A DNA stretch of 44,708 nt from Puniceicoccales bacterium (GTDB lineage Bacteria; Verrucomicrobiota; Verrucomicrobiia; Opitutales; UBA953). Under the pieces are notes generated by a model that saw nothing but the letters and a program-made list of their open reading frames with translations, was not told the DNA's origin and searched no databases. Made by a program: the position numbers and the translations under genes. The DNA is taken from contig JAISZI010000060.1 of assembly GCA_031269335.1 (NCBI GenBank), forward strand, positions 1 through 44,708. The letters run 5' to 3'. Shown one piece after another: positions 8,551 through 17,021 of the stretch (position 1 is the first letter of the stretch; each line of letters begins with the position of its first letter).

Positions 8551-9564
8551 CTACAATCCTTCTGGCAGCGAGCTACGTAGTCGTTCTATCACCGCAGGCG
8601 TGACCGCTACTCCGCCCAGTGCCAGCGCACGTATCGCAGCACCCGCAACGGGCGGAATGCGTGGCACAAGCGTCTTTGCACCGGGCAAAGCCTTTTGCAG
8701 GCGTTCTTTGAAAATGCTGGCGCCGGGTTCGTTCAGGATCACTCCGCCCGTAATGCCCACTTGCAGTCCCTCGGGGCTGAAGCCGAGTTTGTGCGCCACT
8801 GCCACCACTGTCTCTATGACGGAATCAAGCGCATCCACGACTACTTGCCGCGCTACGGCATCCCCTTCCGAGCACGCTTGTGTGACGTATTTTGCCAGCG
8901 CGGCAATCTCCGCTTTTGTCATGGGTTGCCCGGGATTTTCGAGGCTGTCTTGGTGTATGCGCTGCGAAATTTCGCCGTATTCTGAAAGGCGCAACGCGGT
9001 AAAAATAATCCGTTCCAACGCGGTCGCCGGACCGCGCCCATCCGCCGCCCGCAATGCTGCTTTGATGCCGCGCACGGCGATGTCGTGTGCGCTGCCTTCG
9101 TCTGAGACCAAATAATCGACGCCGCCCGCTTCCCACTCGCGGTTGTCGTTCGTGCGTCCGTAGCACTTGGAGCCTGTGCCAACGATGAGCACGATGCCGG
9201 AGCCAACGCCGAAGGTGGCGGCGTGCAGGGCGCGCGTGTCGTTGGCGACCTCGAACCCCGACATTTTCACCGTGGAGAATTGGTTGACGAGATTCGTCAC
9301 AAGGCGGGCGGCGGTGCTGTCGTTAACGCCTGCCATTCCGAAGAATACTGCGGCGTAGTTTGGGGCGAGACCGTTTTTTTCCGCCGCTTTCGCGAGCACG
9401 CTCTCCATGTTGTCAGCCGCAGAGGCGACACCGGCGGTGTTGATGTTGCTGGATTCGCCGATGGCGTGGGCGACACAATGTCCGTCTGGTGCGACGACGA
9501 GGGCACGCGTTTTCGTGCCACCGCCGTCAACGCCGGCGTAAATGGGAGTGGGAGTGTTTTTCAT
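8551..9564 (-). CDS. BadF/BadG-type ATPase, N-acetylglucosamine kinase-like
   Basis: A 337-aa sugar kinase of the ASKHA fold. The N-terminal YAGVDGGGTKTRALVV is the phosphate-1 loop, ESSNINTAG follows, ANDTRALHAATFGVGSGIVLIVGTGSKCYG holds the phosphate-2 region, and VSDEGSAHDIAVRGIKAALRA matches the DEGS motif of N-acetylglucosamine kinases in this family. GITGGVILNE is the adenosine loop. The ATG at 9564 (MKNTPTPIYAGVDGGG) is chosen over the longer frame because the ATPase fold begins just after it. The likely role is phosphorylating GlcNAc or a related amino sugar released from cell-wall or host glycans. It is encoded upstream of the Sel1 lipoprotein on the same strand with a 243-bp gap, so co-transcription is uncertain. 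Confidence 0.85.
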   Translation of the reverse strand: MKNTPTPIYAGVDGGGTKTRALVVAPDGHCVAHAIGESSNINTAGVASAADNMESVLAKAAEKNGLAPNYAAVFFGMAGVNDSTAARLVTNLVNQFSTVKMSGFEVANDTRALHAATFGVGSGIVLIVGTGSKCYGRTNDNREWEAGGVDYLVSDEGSAHDIAVRGIKAALRAADGRGPATALERIIFTALRLSEYGEISQRIHQDSLENPGQPMTKAEIAALAKYVTQACSEGDAVARQVVVDALDSVIETVVAVAHKLGFSPEGLQVGITGGVILNEPGASIFKERLQKALPGAKTLVPRIPPVAGAAIRALALGGVAVTPAVIERLRSSLPEGL

Positions 9565-9720
9565 GTTGAATGTTGCTGTTGAGAAAAGGTCGGCATGGGT
9601 AAGCGGCGCGTTGAAAAACTCAACACAAAGCCGCATTGCGCAGTGCCCGCCGCCGCCGACCTTGCTTTTTTGCGAGGCACCGCGCACCCTTCGTCACGTT
9701 TTCCTTCGTCGTAATCCGAT

Positions 9721-10419
9721 ATGACAAACCAAGCTGATTTCTTAAAAAATCTCGCCATCGTGCGGGAACGCATCAACGCCGCTTGCGTCGCCAGTGGGCG
9801 TGACCCTGCTTCGGTGACGTTATTGCCCGTGACCAAGACGCATCCTCCCGAAGCTGCCGCAGTTGCGTATGCGGCGGGATTGGGTGCCGTTGGCGAAAAC
9901 CGCGTCCAGGAAGCAGCGGCGAAACGTCCGCTTTCGCCAGCCGGTCTGCGTTGGGAACTCGTTGGGCATTTGCAGGGAAATAAGGCAACGCTCGCCGCAA
10001 CCGTTTTTGACCGCGTCCAGTCACTGGATTCGCCGCAGCTGGCGGTGCGCCTCGCTCGGAGTCTCGCCGCTGTCGGCAAAGTTATGCCGGTGCTCTTGCA
10101 GGCAAATACGGGTGGCGACACGGCCAAGTTTGGCGTAGCAAACTTCGATGCGCTCTTGCACCTTTGCGACGAAGCATTTTCCTCACAATGGCTTAATGTG
10201 GAAGGCGTTATGACGGTTCCGCCGTTGGAATCGACGACTGGCAACGGAGCGTCACGGCGGGCGTTTGCGCGATTGCGCGAGTGGCGCGACGCTCTCGAAA
10301 CGCGATTCGGTCGCGCATTGCCGATACTTTCCATGGGAATGAGCGGCGACATTGAGGACGCCGTGGCGGAGGGGAGCACATTGGTGCGCGTCGGCACGGC
10401 ATTATTCGGGACGCGATAA
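9721..10419 (+). CDS. yggS: YggS/PROSC family PLP homeostasis protein
   Basis: A 232-aa alanine-racemase-like TIM-barrel protein that binds pyridoxal phosphate and buffers its level; it has no known enzymatic activity in studied members. LLPVTKTH contains the PLP-binding lysine (Lys39), followed by AVGENRVQEA, WELVGHLQGNKA, QANTGGDTAKFGV and the C-terminal LSMGMSGDIEDAVAEGSTLVRVGTALFGTR, which binds the phosphate and is nearly invariant in the family. Length is typical. It is the first gene of a tight plus-strand group: the next small gene begins 22 bp after its stop and the S41 protease follows that. Confidence 0.95.
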   Translation: MTNQADFLKNLAIVRERINAACVASGRDPASVTLLPVTKTHPPEAAAVAYAAGLGAVGENRVQEAAAKRPLSPAGLRWELVGHLQGNKATLAATVFDRVQSLDSPQLAVRLARSLAAVGKVMPVLLQANTGGDTAKFGVANFDALLHLCDEAFSSQWLNVEGVMTVPPLESTTGNGASRRAFARLREWRDALETRFGRALPILSMGMSGDIEDAVAEGSTLVRVGTALFGTR

Positions 10420-10441
10420 AAAAAAGAGAAAGTCTGATGTA

Positions 10442-10723
10442 ATGGCAAAGGGACGAGCAGGGACGCATTCTTCGGTGATCGAAGCCGCAAAGCCGTTGGT
10501 CTCGCTGCTTGAGGCGCATGGGCGCGTGTCGCGTGGCGTTATTGAGGCGCGCGTCGGTGCCGGCGGGCGCACGATCAAAGTATTGCCACAGCGCGGGGCA
10601 CTGCGCGTGACGGTGGTGGCGAAGGGCGCGAAACAGGAGTTCCACGTCTATGGCATTTCCATCGAAAAAGTGCGTGAACTATTGTCCGATGAGAACCTCG
10701 CGGGATTCCTCGTTCGGATTTGA
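10442..10723 (+). CDS. Small conserved-looking protein, 93 aa
   Basis: Encodes 93 aa beginning MAKGRAGTHSSVIEAAKPLV. It has a helix followed by a beta-rich part (GRTIKVLPQRGALRVTVVAKGAKQEFHVYGI) and a short C-terminal helix, compact and without signal peptide or membrane segment. The layout is reminiscent of small predicted metal-binding proteins (DUF2103-like, which share an early His and a basic beta segment), but only weakly, so I give no function. It is sandwiched between yggS (22-bp gap) and the S41 protease (3-bp gap), which supports translation as part of that operon. Coding composition matches the neighbours. Confidence 0.75.
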   Translation: MAKGRAGTHSSVIEAAKPLVSLLEAHGRVSRGVIEARVGAGGRTIKVLPQRGALRVTVVAKGAKQEFHVYGISIEKVRELLSDENLAGFLVRI

Positions 10724-10726
10724 AGG

Positions 10727-12130
10727 ATGCACGCCTTCCGCCTTCTCAAACGGGAACGCGCCGTCAATATACGTCGGCAACTCATGGAAAATCAGGACAA
10801 CACCGCCGCCGCTCCTCCTGCGGGGGATTCGTCATCAAAAACGGAACGCGCTCCCGTGACGAACGTGCGCCGCTTCGTTCGCACCTTCTTCCTTTGCTGC
10901 TTCTCCGCAATCGCTGCCTACATGGTCGCCATCCTCGCCACCTCGCCAGAATCCCGCCTGTGGTTTCAGCCATCGTTTATCCATGCGTGGCTGCGCGTCG
11001 CTCGTGCAATGAGTTTCACGCACGTCAACTACGTCACCAAAGATGACGTTTCTCACGAAAAACTTGCCGCCCGCGCCATCGCCGGTGCCGTCTCCGGTCT
11101 CGACAAATACAGCGAATACCTGCCGCCCGCCGACTACGAGAGCTTCGAGCAACGTTTGCGGCAAACATACGTCGGGATCGGCGTTTCGTGGAGGGCGTTA
11201 GATGGCGAATGTGTCATTTTAAGCGTTAGTCCGGGCAGTGGAGCCGCAGAGGGCGGAGTGAAGGCGGGCGACCGCGTCATCAAGGTAAACGGCGAGGCTA
11301 CGACGGTGGCGCAGAACAATTTTTGGCATCTTGTGCAGGGCGCGGAAGGCACAAGTGCCGTGCTTGAAATTTTGCGCGAGGGAAGTCCAGAACCGCTTCT
11401 TTTGCGCGTCGAACGGCGTCGAACGCATCTGCCAACAGTCGTGGGAACCTGCGTTTTGAATGGCGCGACCGGCTATTTGCGCGTGACCCGTTTTGAACGA
11501 CACACGGCGGAAGAAATTTCTGCCGCCGTTAACCTTCTCGTCAAAAAGGGGATACGGCGGCTCGTGATCGATTTTCGCGACAATCCGGGCGGTCAGCTCT
11601 TGGCGGCGGTGCGAACGGTGGGGTTGTTTTGCCCGCGGGGCACCCTTGTCACGACATTGGAGGAACGGAGCGGCGCGAAGAAACACACCACGACGGACGC
11701 GCCTATCGCGCCTGCTTTGCCGCTGGCGGTGCTGGTCAACCGCAACTCGGCGAGCGCGTCGGAGATAGTGTCCGGCGCATTGCAGGACTTACGCCGCGCC
11801 ATCGTTGTCGGCGAACGCACCCTCGGGAAGGGCGTCGCTCAGACGGTTTTCCGGTTGAAAGAAGGCGACGGGTTGCGGCTTACGACGGCGCGCTACACCT
11901 TGCCCAGCGGGCGGTCGATACAGGATAACGGCGTGTCCCCCGACATCCACCAACCGCTGACGGCGCGTGCTGCCGAACTGCTCTCTATCGCCACCGCATG
12001 GCGCGAACTGGACGCAGACCACGCATTTTTCCGTCGCCACGGGACACCACCGCCGGAGGACATCCAGCTTGCCGCCGCAGTGGACGCCTTGCTCGCCATG
12101 GAAGAGTCGTCCGCGAACGCCATTCGGTAA
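10727..12130 (+). CDS. C-terminal processing peptidase, S41 family with PDZ domain
   Basis: A membrane-anchored periplasmic serine protease of 467 aa (448 if the ATG at 10784 is used). Residues about 50-70 form one transmembrane segment (TFFLCCFSAIAAYMVAIL). SGLDKYSEYLPP at 124-134 is the CtpA signature, a PDZ domain spans about 145-230 (YVGIGVSW, SPGSGAAEGGVKAGDRVIKVNG), and the catalytic core holds the Ser in NSASASEIVSGALQD (Ser345) and Lys in GERTLGKGV (Lys368). The family cleaves periplasmic proteins near their C-termini. The start is uncertain: 10727 lies 3 bp after the previous stop with GAAGG directly before it, while 10784 gives a shorter cytoplasmic tail. It is last in the yggS group and converges with hisG. 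Confidence 0.9.
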   Translation: MHAFRLLKRERAVNIRRQLMENQDNTAAAPPAGDSSSKTERAPVTNVRRFVRTFFLCCFSAIAAYMVAILATSPESRLWFQPSFIHAWLRVARAMSFTHVNYVTKDDVSHEKLAARAIAGAVSGLDKYSEYLPPADYESFEQRLRQTYVGIGVSWRALDGECVILSVSPGSGAAEGGVKAGDRVIKVNGEATTVAQNNFWHLVQGAEGTSAVLEILREGSPEPLLLRVERRRTHLPTVVGTCVLNGATGYLRVTRFERHTAEEISAAVNLLVKKGIRRLVIDFRDNPGGQLLAAVRTVGLFCPRGTLVTTLEERSGAKKHTTTDAPIAPALPLAVLVNRNSASASEIVSGALQDLRRAIVVGERTLGKGVAQTVFRLKEGDGLRLTTARYTLPSGRSIQDNGVSPDIHQPLTARAAELLSIATAWRELDADHAFFRRHGTPPPEDIQLAAAVDALLAMEESSANAIR

Positions 12131-12168
12131 AACGCGCCGCAGTGCTCTTCTAATGCCGCGCCGCTCTC

Positions 12169-13050
12169 CTAATAAACCACCTTGTTTAAGGGGTATTCCA
12201 CGATGCCCTCCGCCTTTAACGCTTTGAGCGACGGGATAATCTCACGCACGAGCTTGTGGTCGATGATGGTTTCGACCGCAGTCCATTCCGGGTTCGAGAG
12301 CGAAGAGATTGTCGGATTACGCAGCGCGGGCAGGCTCGCCAAAACATCAGCCAGGGCACTCCGAGGCAGGTTGAACTTCAGCCCCACAAGCGACGATGCG
12401 TTGAGTGCGGATTGGAGCAGCAAGGCAATGGCCTCGATTTTGGCTCGTTTCCGCGAATCTTCCCACGATCTCTTGTTCGCAATGAGCTTCGTGTTCGTCG
12501 TCATTATTTCGCCAATGATGCGTAAGTTGTTTGCGCGGATAGAGCTTCCCGTCTCCGTCAAATCCACAATGGCATCGGCGAGATCGGGCACCTTTACCTC
12601 CGTTGCGCCCCAAGAAAATTCCACCTCAGCTTCGACACCGTGCGCGGCGAGAAAACGGCGCGTGCTCGCCACCAATTCCGTGGCAATGCGCTTGCCCTGC
12701 AAATCGGCTACAGTCTGCACAGGCGACGCCGCCGGCACACAAATCACCCAGCGGCTTTTGACGGCGGATGCACGGCTGTAAATCAGATCGCAGACCTCGA
12801 TGACGTCGGCATCGCTCTCAACGACCCAGTCGTGCCCGGTCAAACCACAGTCAAAGAAGCCGTGCTCCACGTAGCGCGCAATCTCTTGCGCACGCACGAA
12901 ACGCCCGTCTAACGCGGAATCGTCAAACGACGGTATGTAAGAGCGTGAGCTTTTTTCGATTGGGTAACCCGCTTTTGCAAACAGTGCCAACGTGGAACTT
13001 TCAAGACTGCCCTTGGGCAGACCTATCATCAGATACGGACGGTTGTTCAT
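12169..13050 (-). CDS. hisG: ATP phosphoribosyltransferase, long form
   Basis: A 293-aa enzyme for the first step of histidine biosynthesis, joining ATP and PRPP. The N-terminal LMIGLPKGSLESSTLALFAKAGY is the HisG signature, DCGLTGHDWVVE follows, and ADAIVDLTETGSSIRANNLRII is the PRPP-binding region. The C-terminal stretch of about 70 residues (LPALRNPTISSLSNPEWTAV onward) is the ACT-like regulatory domain of the long form, which gives feedback inhibition by histidine and does not need HisZ. ATG 13050 (MNNRPYLMIGLPKG) is chosen because the conserved strand follows directly. No other his gene is nearby, so it is a detached gene, common outside Enterobacteria. It faces a divergent lipoprotein gene across 190 bp. 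Confidence 0.95.
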   Translation of the reverse strand: MNNRPYLMIGLPKGSLESSTLALFAKAGYPIEKSSRSYIPSFDDSALDGRFVRAQEIARYVEHGFFDCGLTGHDWVVESDADVIEVCDLIYSRASAVKSRWVICVPAASPVQTVADLQGKRIATELVASTRRFLAAHGVEAEVEFSWGATEVKVPDLADAIVDLTETGSSIRANNLRIIGEIMTTNTKLIANKRSWEDSRKRAKIEAIALLLQSALNASSLVGLKFNLPRSALADVLASLPALRNPTISSLSNPEWTAVETIIDHKLVREIIPSLKALKAEGIVEYPLNKVVY

Positions 13051-13240
13051 ACTGGGGCGCGAGGAATCAAAAGAAGCGGCAGCGCGCAAGTTTCAAAAAA
13101 GTGTCCAAAATGTGGTTGACTCGACGCGGGCACTTCCGTTTTCCTCTCGTCCGTTGCCGTCAAGCAACGCCAAAACGGAACCACTTCACACCTAAAACCT
13201 GACTCTCACTCCTCCCTGCTAACTACAAAAGCTTCTCCCT

Positions 13241-14059
13241 ATGAAAAGAACACATGCGCTCCTCGCGATCACGGCTCTGATTGCCGCAGGTTGCACCGAA
13301 GGCGACCCTTCCACACGGGCAACGAGTCCGTGGCAACAATCCGGCGTGGGTGGCCCCCCCAATCCGATCACGCGGGCGATAACCACCGACGCACAAACGA
13401 CGGCAGCCACACCGGTAGAAGTCCCCGAATACAGTTTCTACTCAAAAGCTAACAAGGCTGCTCCCGGCGCAACGGCGCAAGTCGTGGTTGCGCCAGAAGA
13501 CCCATCAAGGCTTCGCATCACTGGAATCAGGGACGATTACGCCCTCTTTTCCTTTGTATGCGTCCAGAAACCCGCGCTCACGAGCGTGCTCAACGTCCAT
13601 GACAACCGAAAGGCATTGAGTGCCCGCGTGGTCTCCATAGACGGAGACACGGTCGTAGCCGAGATACTCGCCGGTTTAAGCGGGGATTCTATGCCAAAAC
13701 TGGAAGTCGGTGGTGAGCTGACATTTAGTATCAAGCCCGGCTCCGCGCCGGAAGCCGCGCCGCCTGCGCCGCCTGCGCCGGGTGCTGCCGCCCCAGTCGC
13801 CGCTGCACCGGGCGCCGATCTCCCGCCGCCACCGCCGGCAGAGGCAGCTCCCGTCCCTGCGGGACCCATAGAGGCGCCTGTCGTTCTTCCCGCGCCCGCG
13901 CCCGAGCCTGCGCCAGTGGAAGCACCAGCGCCATTGCTGCCGCCGCCATTAGACCCAGCACCACCGGCACCAGCACCGGCGAGTCCTCCGGCTGAACCAC
14001 CGGCACCGGCACCAGCGAGTCCTCCGGCTGAGGAACCGCCGCCACCACCGCTCGTTTAG
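13241..14059 (+). CDS. Lipoprotein with long Pro/Ala-rich tail
   Basis: A 272-aa lipoprotein. MKRTHALLAITALIAAGC is a short signal peptide ending in the canonical lipobox AAGC (Cys18). Residues about 58-168 form a small predicted beta domain (VPEYSFYSKANKAAPGATAQ to GGELTFSIKPG) with material such as RITGIRDDYALFSFVCVQKP that could bind or pack, and from about 169 to the end the sequence is almost only Pro, Ala, Glu and Gly in APPAPPAP and SPPAEPPAPAP units. Such tails act as extended spacers that reach across the periplasm or through peptidoglycan. I do not recognise the folded domain. A strong terminator follows at 14114, so this gene is probably transcribed alone from the region divergent to hisG. 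Confidence 0.82.
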   Translation: MKRTHALLAITALIAAGCTEGDPSTRATSPWQQSGVGGPPNPITRAITTDAQTTAATPVEVPEYSFYSKANKAAPGATAQVVVAPEDPSRLRITGIRDDYALFSFVCVQKPALTSVLNVHDNRKALSARVVSIDGDTVVAEILAGLSGDSMPKLEVGGELTFSIKPGSAPEAAPPAPPAPGAAAPVAAAPGADLPPPPPAEAAPVPAGPIEAPVVLPAPAPEPAPVEAPAPLLPPPLDPAPPAPAPASPPAEPPAPAPASPPAEEPPPPPLV

Positions 14060-14113
14060 CTGCATGACGGCGAATGCGTGTCCGGTTAGGACGGCGCGTA
14101 ACCTTTATCCATC

Positions 14114-14146
14114 AAAACCATGGTCGTTTCGATCATGGTTTTTTTG
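14114..14146 (+). terminator. Rho-independent terminator after the Pro/Ala-rich lipoprotein
   Basis: AAAACCATGGTCG pairs with CGATCATGGTTTT (13 bp, one G-U) around a TTT loop at 14127-14129, and the descending arm runs directly into a T-rich tract. It lies 54 bp after the lipoprotein stop and upstream of thrC, so it separates the two genes. Confidence 0.88.
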
Positions 14147-14274
14147 TTTTCCGTGTCCGGCGCGGCGAGTTTGGTCTCCGGCACGAGTGCTTTTTTAATG
14201 AAGTGTCGCGCTAACCACCGCCTATCGTGCGCCTTTATCTTGCCGGACGGGCAAGTTATTTTAGAGCACTACGC

Positions 14275-15642
14275 ATGAGATTTATCAGCACACGCGGCGG
14301 AGATTCCGCCACTTTTAGCGAAGCACTTTTCAAGGGACTTGCCGGAGACGGCGGGCTGTTCGTTCCGGAGACCTTGCCGGATGTTTCCCCGTTTCTGGCG
14401 CGGTGGCGCACCTTGCCATACCCAGCGATGGTTGCCGAGTTTCTGGCACTTTTCGCGACCGATATGCCACCGGCCGCGCTGCTCGCCGCCGCCAAAAATG
14501 CCTACGCCTGTTTCCCTGTACCCGACTCGCCCGTGCCGCTTGTTTCGCTCAACAACGCTGTGTCGGTGGCAGAACTGTTTCATGGACCTACGCTTGCCTT
14601 CAAAGATTTTGCCCTGCAATTGCTCGGTCAACTTTACGCAAGCGACGGGCGGGCAGTGAATATTCTCGGTGCGACTTCGGGGGACACGGGTTCGGCTGCC
14701 ATTCACGGAATGCTGGCGGTGCCGGGTGCCCATTGCTTCATTCTCTACCCCGAAGGTGGCGTCGCAGAATTACAAGAACGCCAAATCGCGTGCACCGGCT
14801 CGCAATGGGTGCACCCAATCTCCATTCGCGGTAGCTTCGACGACGCCCAAGCCATTGTGAAAACGATTTTCGGCGACAGTGCTTTCGCCGCTGCCAACGC
14901 CCTCGCCGCCGTCAACTCCATCAACATCGCACGCATCCTCGCCCAGTGCGTTTATTATATGGACATCGTGCTGAAAACTGGCGCGAACGAAGATAACGCA
15001 GTCGAGGTCGTCGTGCCGACGGGAAATTTTGGAAATGTGCTTGCAGGCTGGATGCTGTCAAAAATGGGCATACGCGGACTGCGTTTTTGCGTGGCTTCCA
15101 ACGCAAACGCGGTCGTATCAACGTTTTTCCAAACAGGCATTTATCGCATCGGAACCGTCACGCCGAGCCTCGCGCCCTCAATGGACATCCAGCAGGCGTC
15201 CAATTTTGAACGCTGGCTTTGGTGGCATTTCAACGCAGACCCCGCCCGCGTGCGCACGGCGATGTCCGATCTGCGCAACGGCGGCACACTCACGTTAACG
15301 CAGAACGGCGCGCCGCCAGATCCCGCTATCCGCGCTGTTTCGTGCGATGATGCGGGCATCCGCGCTCAAATCGGGCGCGTGTGGCGCGAAACAGGTTATT
15401 GCGTTGACCCGCATACGGCGTGCGCATTCAGCGCATTTCGCGAAAACCACGCGGCGGCAGCTGTTGTTTTGGCTACGGCGCACCCGGCAAAATTTCCCAA
15501 AACAATTGAAGCGGTGACCGGAAAACGCCCGACGCACCCGTCGCTGGAAGCATTGTTAGACCGCCCGTTGGAACGGGAGACATTGCCCGCAAACGCGGAC
15601 GCCGTGAAAGCGTCGATCGCACGGGCGTTGTCGCGTCGTTGA
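14275..15642 (+). CDS. thrC: Threonine synthase
   Basis: A 455-aa PLP enzyme converting O-phosphohomoserine to threonine in the cytoplasm. MRFISTRGGDSATFSEALFKGLAGDGGLFVPE is the typical start of the enterobacterial-type ThrC. The PLP lysine lies in LFHGPTLAFKDFALQ, the phosphate-binding glycine loop is in ILGATSGDTGSAAI, and VVVPTGNFGNVLAGW follows. The ATG at 14275 matches the family start; the in-frame GTG at 14227 would add a short basic leader not seen in relatives. The gene is preceded by a terminator and converges with tolB 33 bp downstream. Homoserine dehydrogenase and kinase genes are not in the window. Confidence 0.95.
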   Translation: MRFISTRGGDSATFSEALFKGLAGDGGLFVPETLPDVSPFLARWRTLPYPAMVAEFLALFATDMPPAALLAAAKNAYACFPVPDSPVPLVSLNNAVSVAELFHGPTLAFKDFALQLLGQLYASDGRAVNILGATSGDTGSAAIHGMLAVPGAHCFILYPEGGVAELQERQIACTGSQWVHPISIRGSFDDAQAIVKTIFGDSAFAAANALAAVNSINIARILAQCVYYMDIVLKTGANEDNAVEVVVPTGNFGNVLAGWMLSKMGIRGLRFCVASNANAVVSTFFQTGIYRIGTVTPSLAPSMDIQQASNFERWLWWHFNADPARVRTAMSDLRNGGTLTLTQNGAPPDPAIRAVSCDDAGIRAQIGRVWRETGYCVDPHTACAFSAFRENHAAAAVVLATAHPAKFPKTIEAVTGKRPTHPSLEALLDRPLERETLPANADAVKASIARALSRR

Positions 15643-15675
15643 TGCGTAGGACAACAACGGCGCACGGCGTCTCAT

Positions 15676-16902
15676 TTAACGCCGCCGCGCATATTCCCCT
15701 CCGGCGTAGTCTGGCTCGAAGCAGTTCGCCATTTGCGGTCCGCTGATCACGGTGACCTTTTTGCCGCTGCGTGAATTCGCACTCGGCTTTGTGTCAATGA
15801 GCACGAGGCGAGTTGCCCTGCCCGCGATTTTCACCGCTACGATGTGCCGCCCATCCGCGCACCAGACGGGGTGCGTGTAGTTGCCCACCGGCGTTGTCGC
15901 CACTTTCTCAACGACTCCCGTGCGCGTGTCCACGACACCGATGTGAAACCCGCCGGATTGGTAGGTGAAGGCAATTTTGTCGGGAAAAACGGGGTTCCAT
16001 GACGGCTCCGTTGCGTAGTTGAAACCGGTGTTGATGCGCCGCGCAGCACCAGAACCGGGAACGCTGGCAATGTGAATGCTCGGGCGCCCAGCCGGACCGC
16101 TCGTGAACGCCAAGCGTCCGCCGTCCGCCGACCACGCCGGATCGGTCTCCACTCCTTTGGTGGAAATGAAGCGACGGGCGTTTCGCCCCGATGCGTCGGC
16201 AAGAAAAATGTCCATGTCGCCAAGTGAAGAAGAGGAAAAGGCGATTTGCCCCGTCCGCGGATTGGACACCGCACCGATAGAAGAACCGCGTGCGCCAACG
16301 ACGACGCCGCGCCGCGCACCGGTGGAAACGTTCACCGCGTAGATGTCGGTGAAATTGCCGTTGGCATACGTGGTGTAGAGGACTTCCTTGCCATTGTCCG
16401 TCCAGCGCGGGGAGACGCAGATAGACCCGTAGTTGGTAACCGGACGCACTTCGCCAAGGAAAAGATCGCCGACATAAATTTCTTTCTTGCCGGTGCGATC
16501 ACTCGCAAAGGCAAGACGCCCCGCGAAAAAAGGAAGATTGCCGTCACGGACAAGCACGGCATCGCAGGCACGCAACACGGCATCCCGCCATGTCGCACCG
16601 GTTATGTCGCGGGTAATTCGCGTCCCGCCAGCCTGATAGACGAGATTCACGGCAGAATCGCTGATTTTCGTAAGACGCAGGTGCGGAACGTTCGCCGCCT
16701 CACCCGACAACTCGTAGTCGCCGTGCGCGGCAAACGCCTTGCGCGCAAGCGCGGCAAACGCGGGCGTGTCGGACTCAACAACAATACGACGGACACGGAT
16801 TTCCCCGTAGATAGTCTGCACGGGAAGGGCAAAAACAACGCTGTTGGCAACGGCGAGAAACGCCGCACCAACCAGCATGAGAAAACGAAGGCGTGAGTGC
16901 AT
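15676..16902 (-). CDS. tolB: TolB-like periplasmic beta-propeller protein
   Basis: A 408-aa exported protein. MHSRLRFLMLVGAAFLAVANSVVFA is a signal peptide cleaved near VFA-LP. The N-terminal alpha/beta domain (about 25-150) is followed by a propeller with PD40-type blades: LAFASDRTGKKEIYVGDL, EVLYTTYANGNFTDIYAVNV, IAFSSSSLGDMDIFLAD, DPAWSADGGRLAFTSGPAG, EPSWNPVFPDKIAFTYQSGG and HPVWCADGRHIVAVKI. TolB works with TolQRA and Pal in outer-membrane constriction and integrity. Here it stands apart from Tol genes; an ExbB/ExbD operon about 8 kb away on the other strand could be the energising partner, but this is inference. No Pal-like gene is visible. The start at 16902 is fixed by the signal peptide. 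Confidence 0.85.
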   Translation of the reverse strand: MHSRLRFLMLVGAAFLAVANSVVFALPVQTIYGEIRVRRIVVESDTPAFAALARKAFAAHGDYELSGEAANVPHLRLTKISDSAVNLVYQAGGTRITRDITGATWRDAVLRACDAVLVRDGNLPFFAGRLAFASDRTGKKEIYVGDLFLGEVRPVTNYGSICVSPRWTDNGKEVLYTTYANGNFTDIYAVNVSTGARRGVVVGARGSSIGAVSNPRTGQIAFSSSSLGDMDIFLADASGRNARRFISTKGVETDPAWSADGGRLAFTSGPAGRPSIHIASVPGSGAARRINTGFNYATEPSWNPVFPDKIAFTYQSGGFHIGVVDTRTGVVEKVATTPVGNYTHPVWCADGRHIVAVKIAGRATRLVLIDTKPSANSRSGKKVTVISGPQMANCFEPDYAGGEYARRR

Positions 16903-17021
16903 GGTATGCTTTGGAAAAGTGAAAAACACGCCGCAAGATGAAGTCACGAGAGCATTGGGAAAAGCAGGAAATTTTTTGAACATTGCGAAAGTCCCCCGCC
17001 CAAACAAACCTCTCCCGCTCC

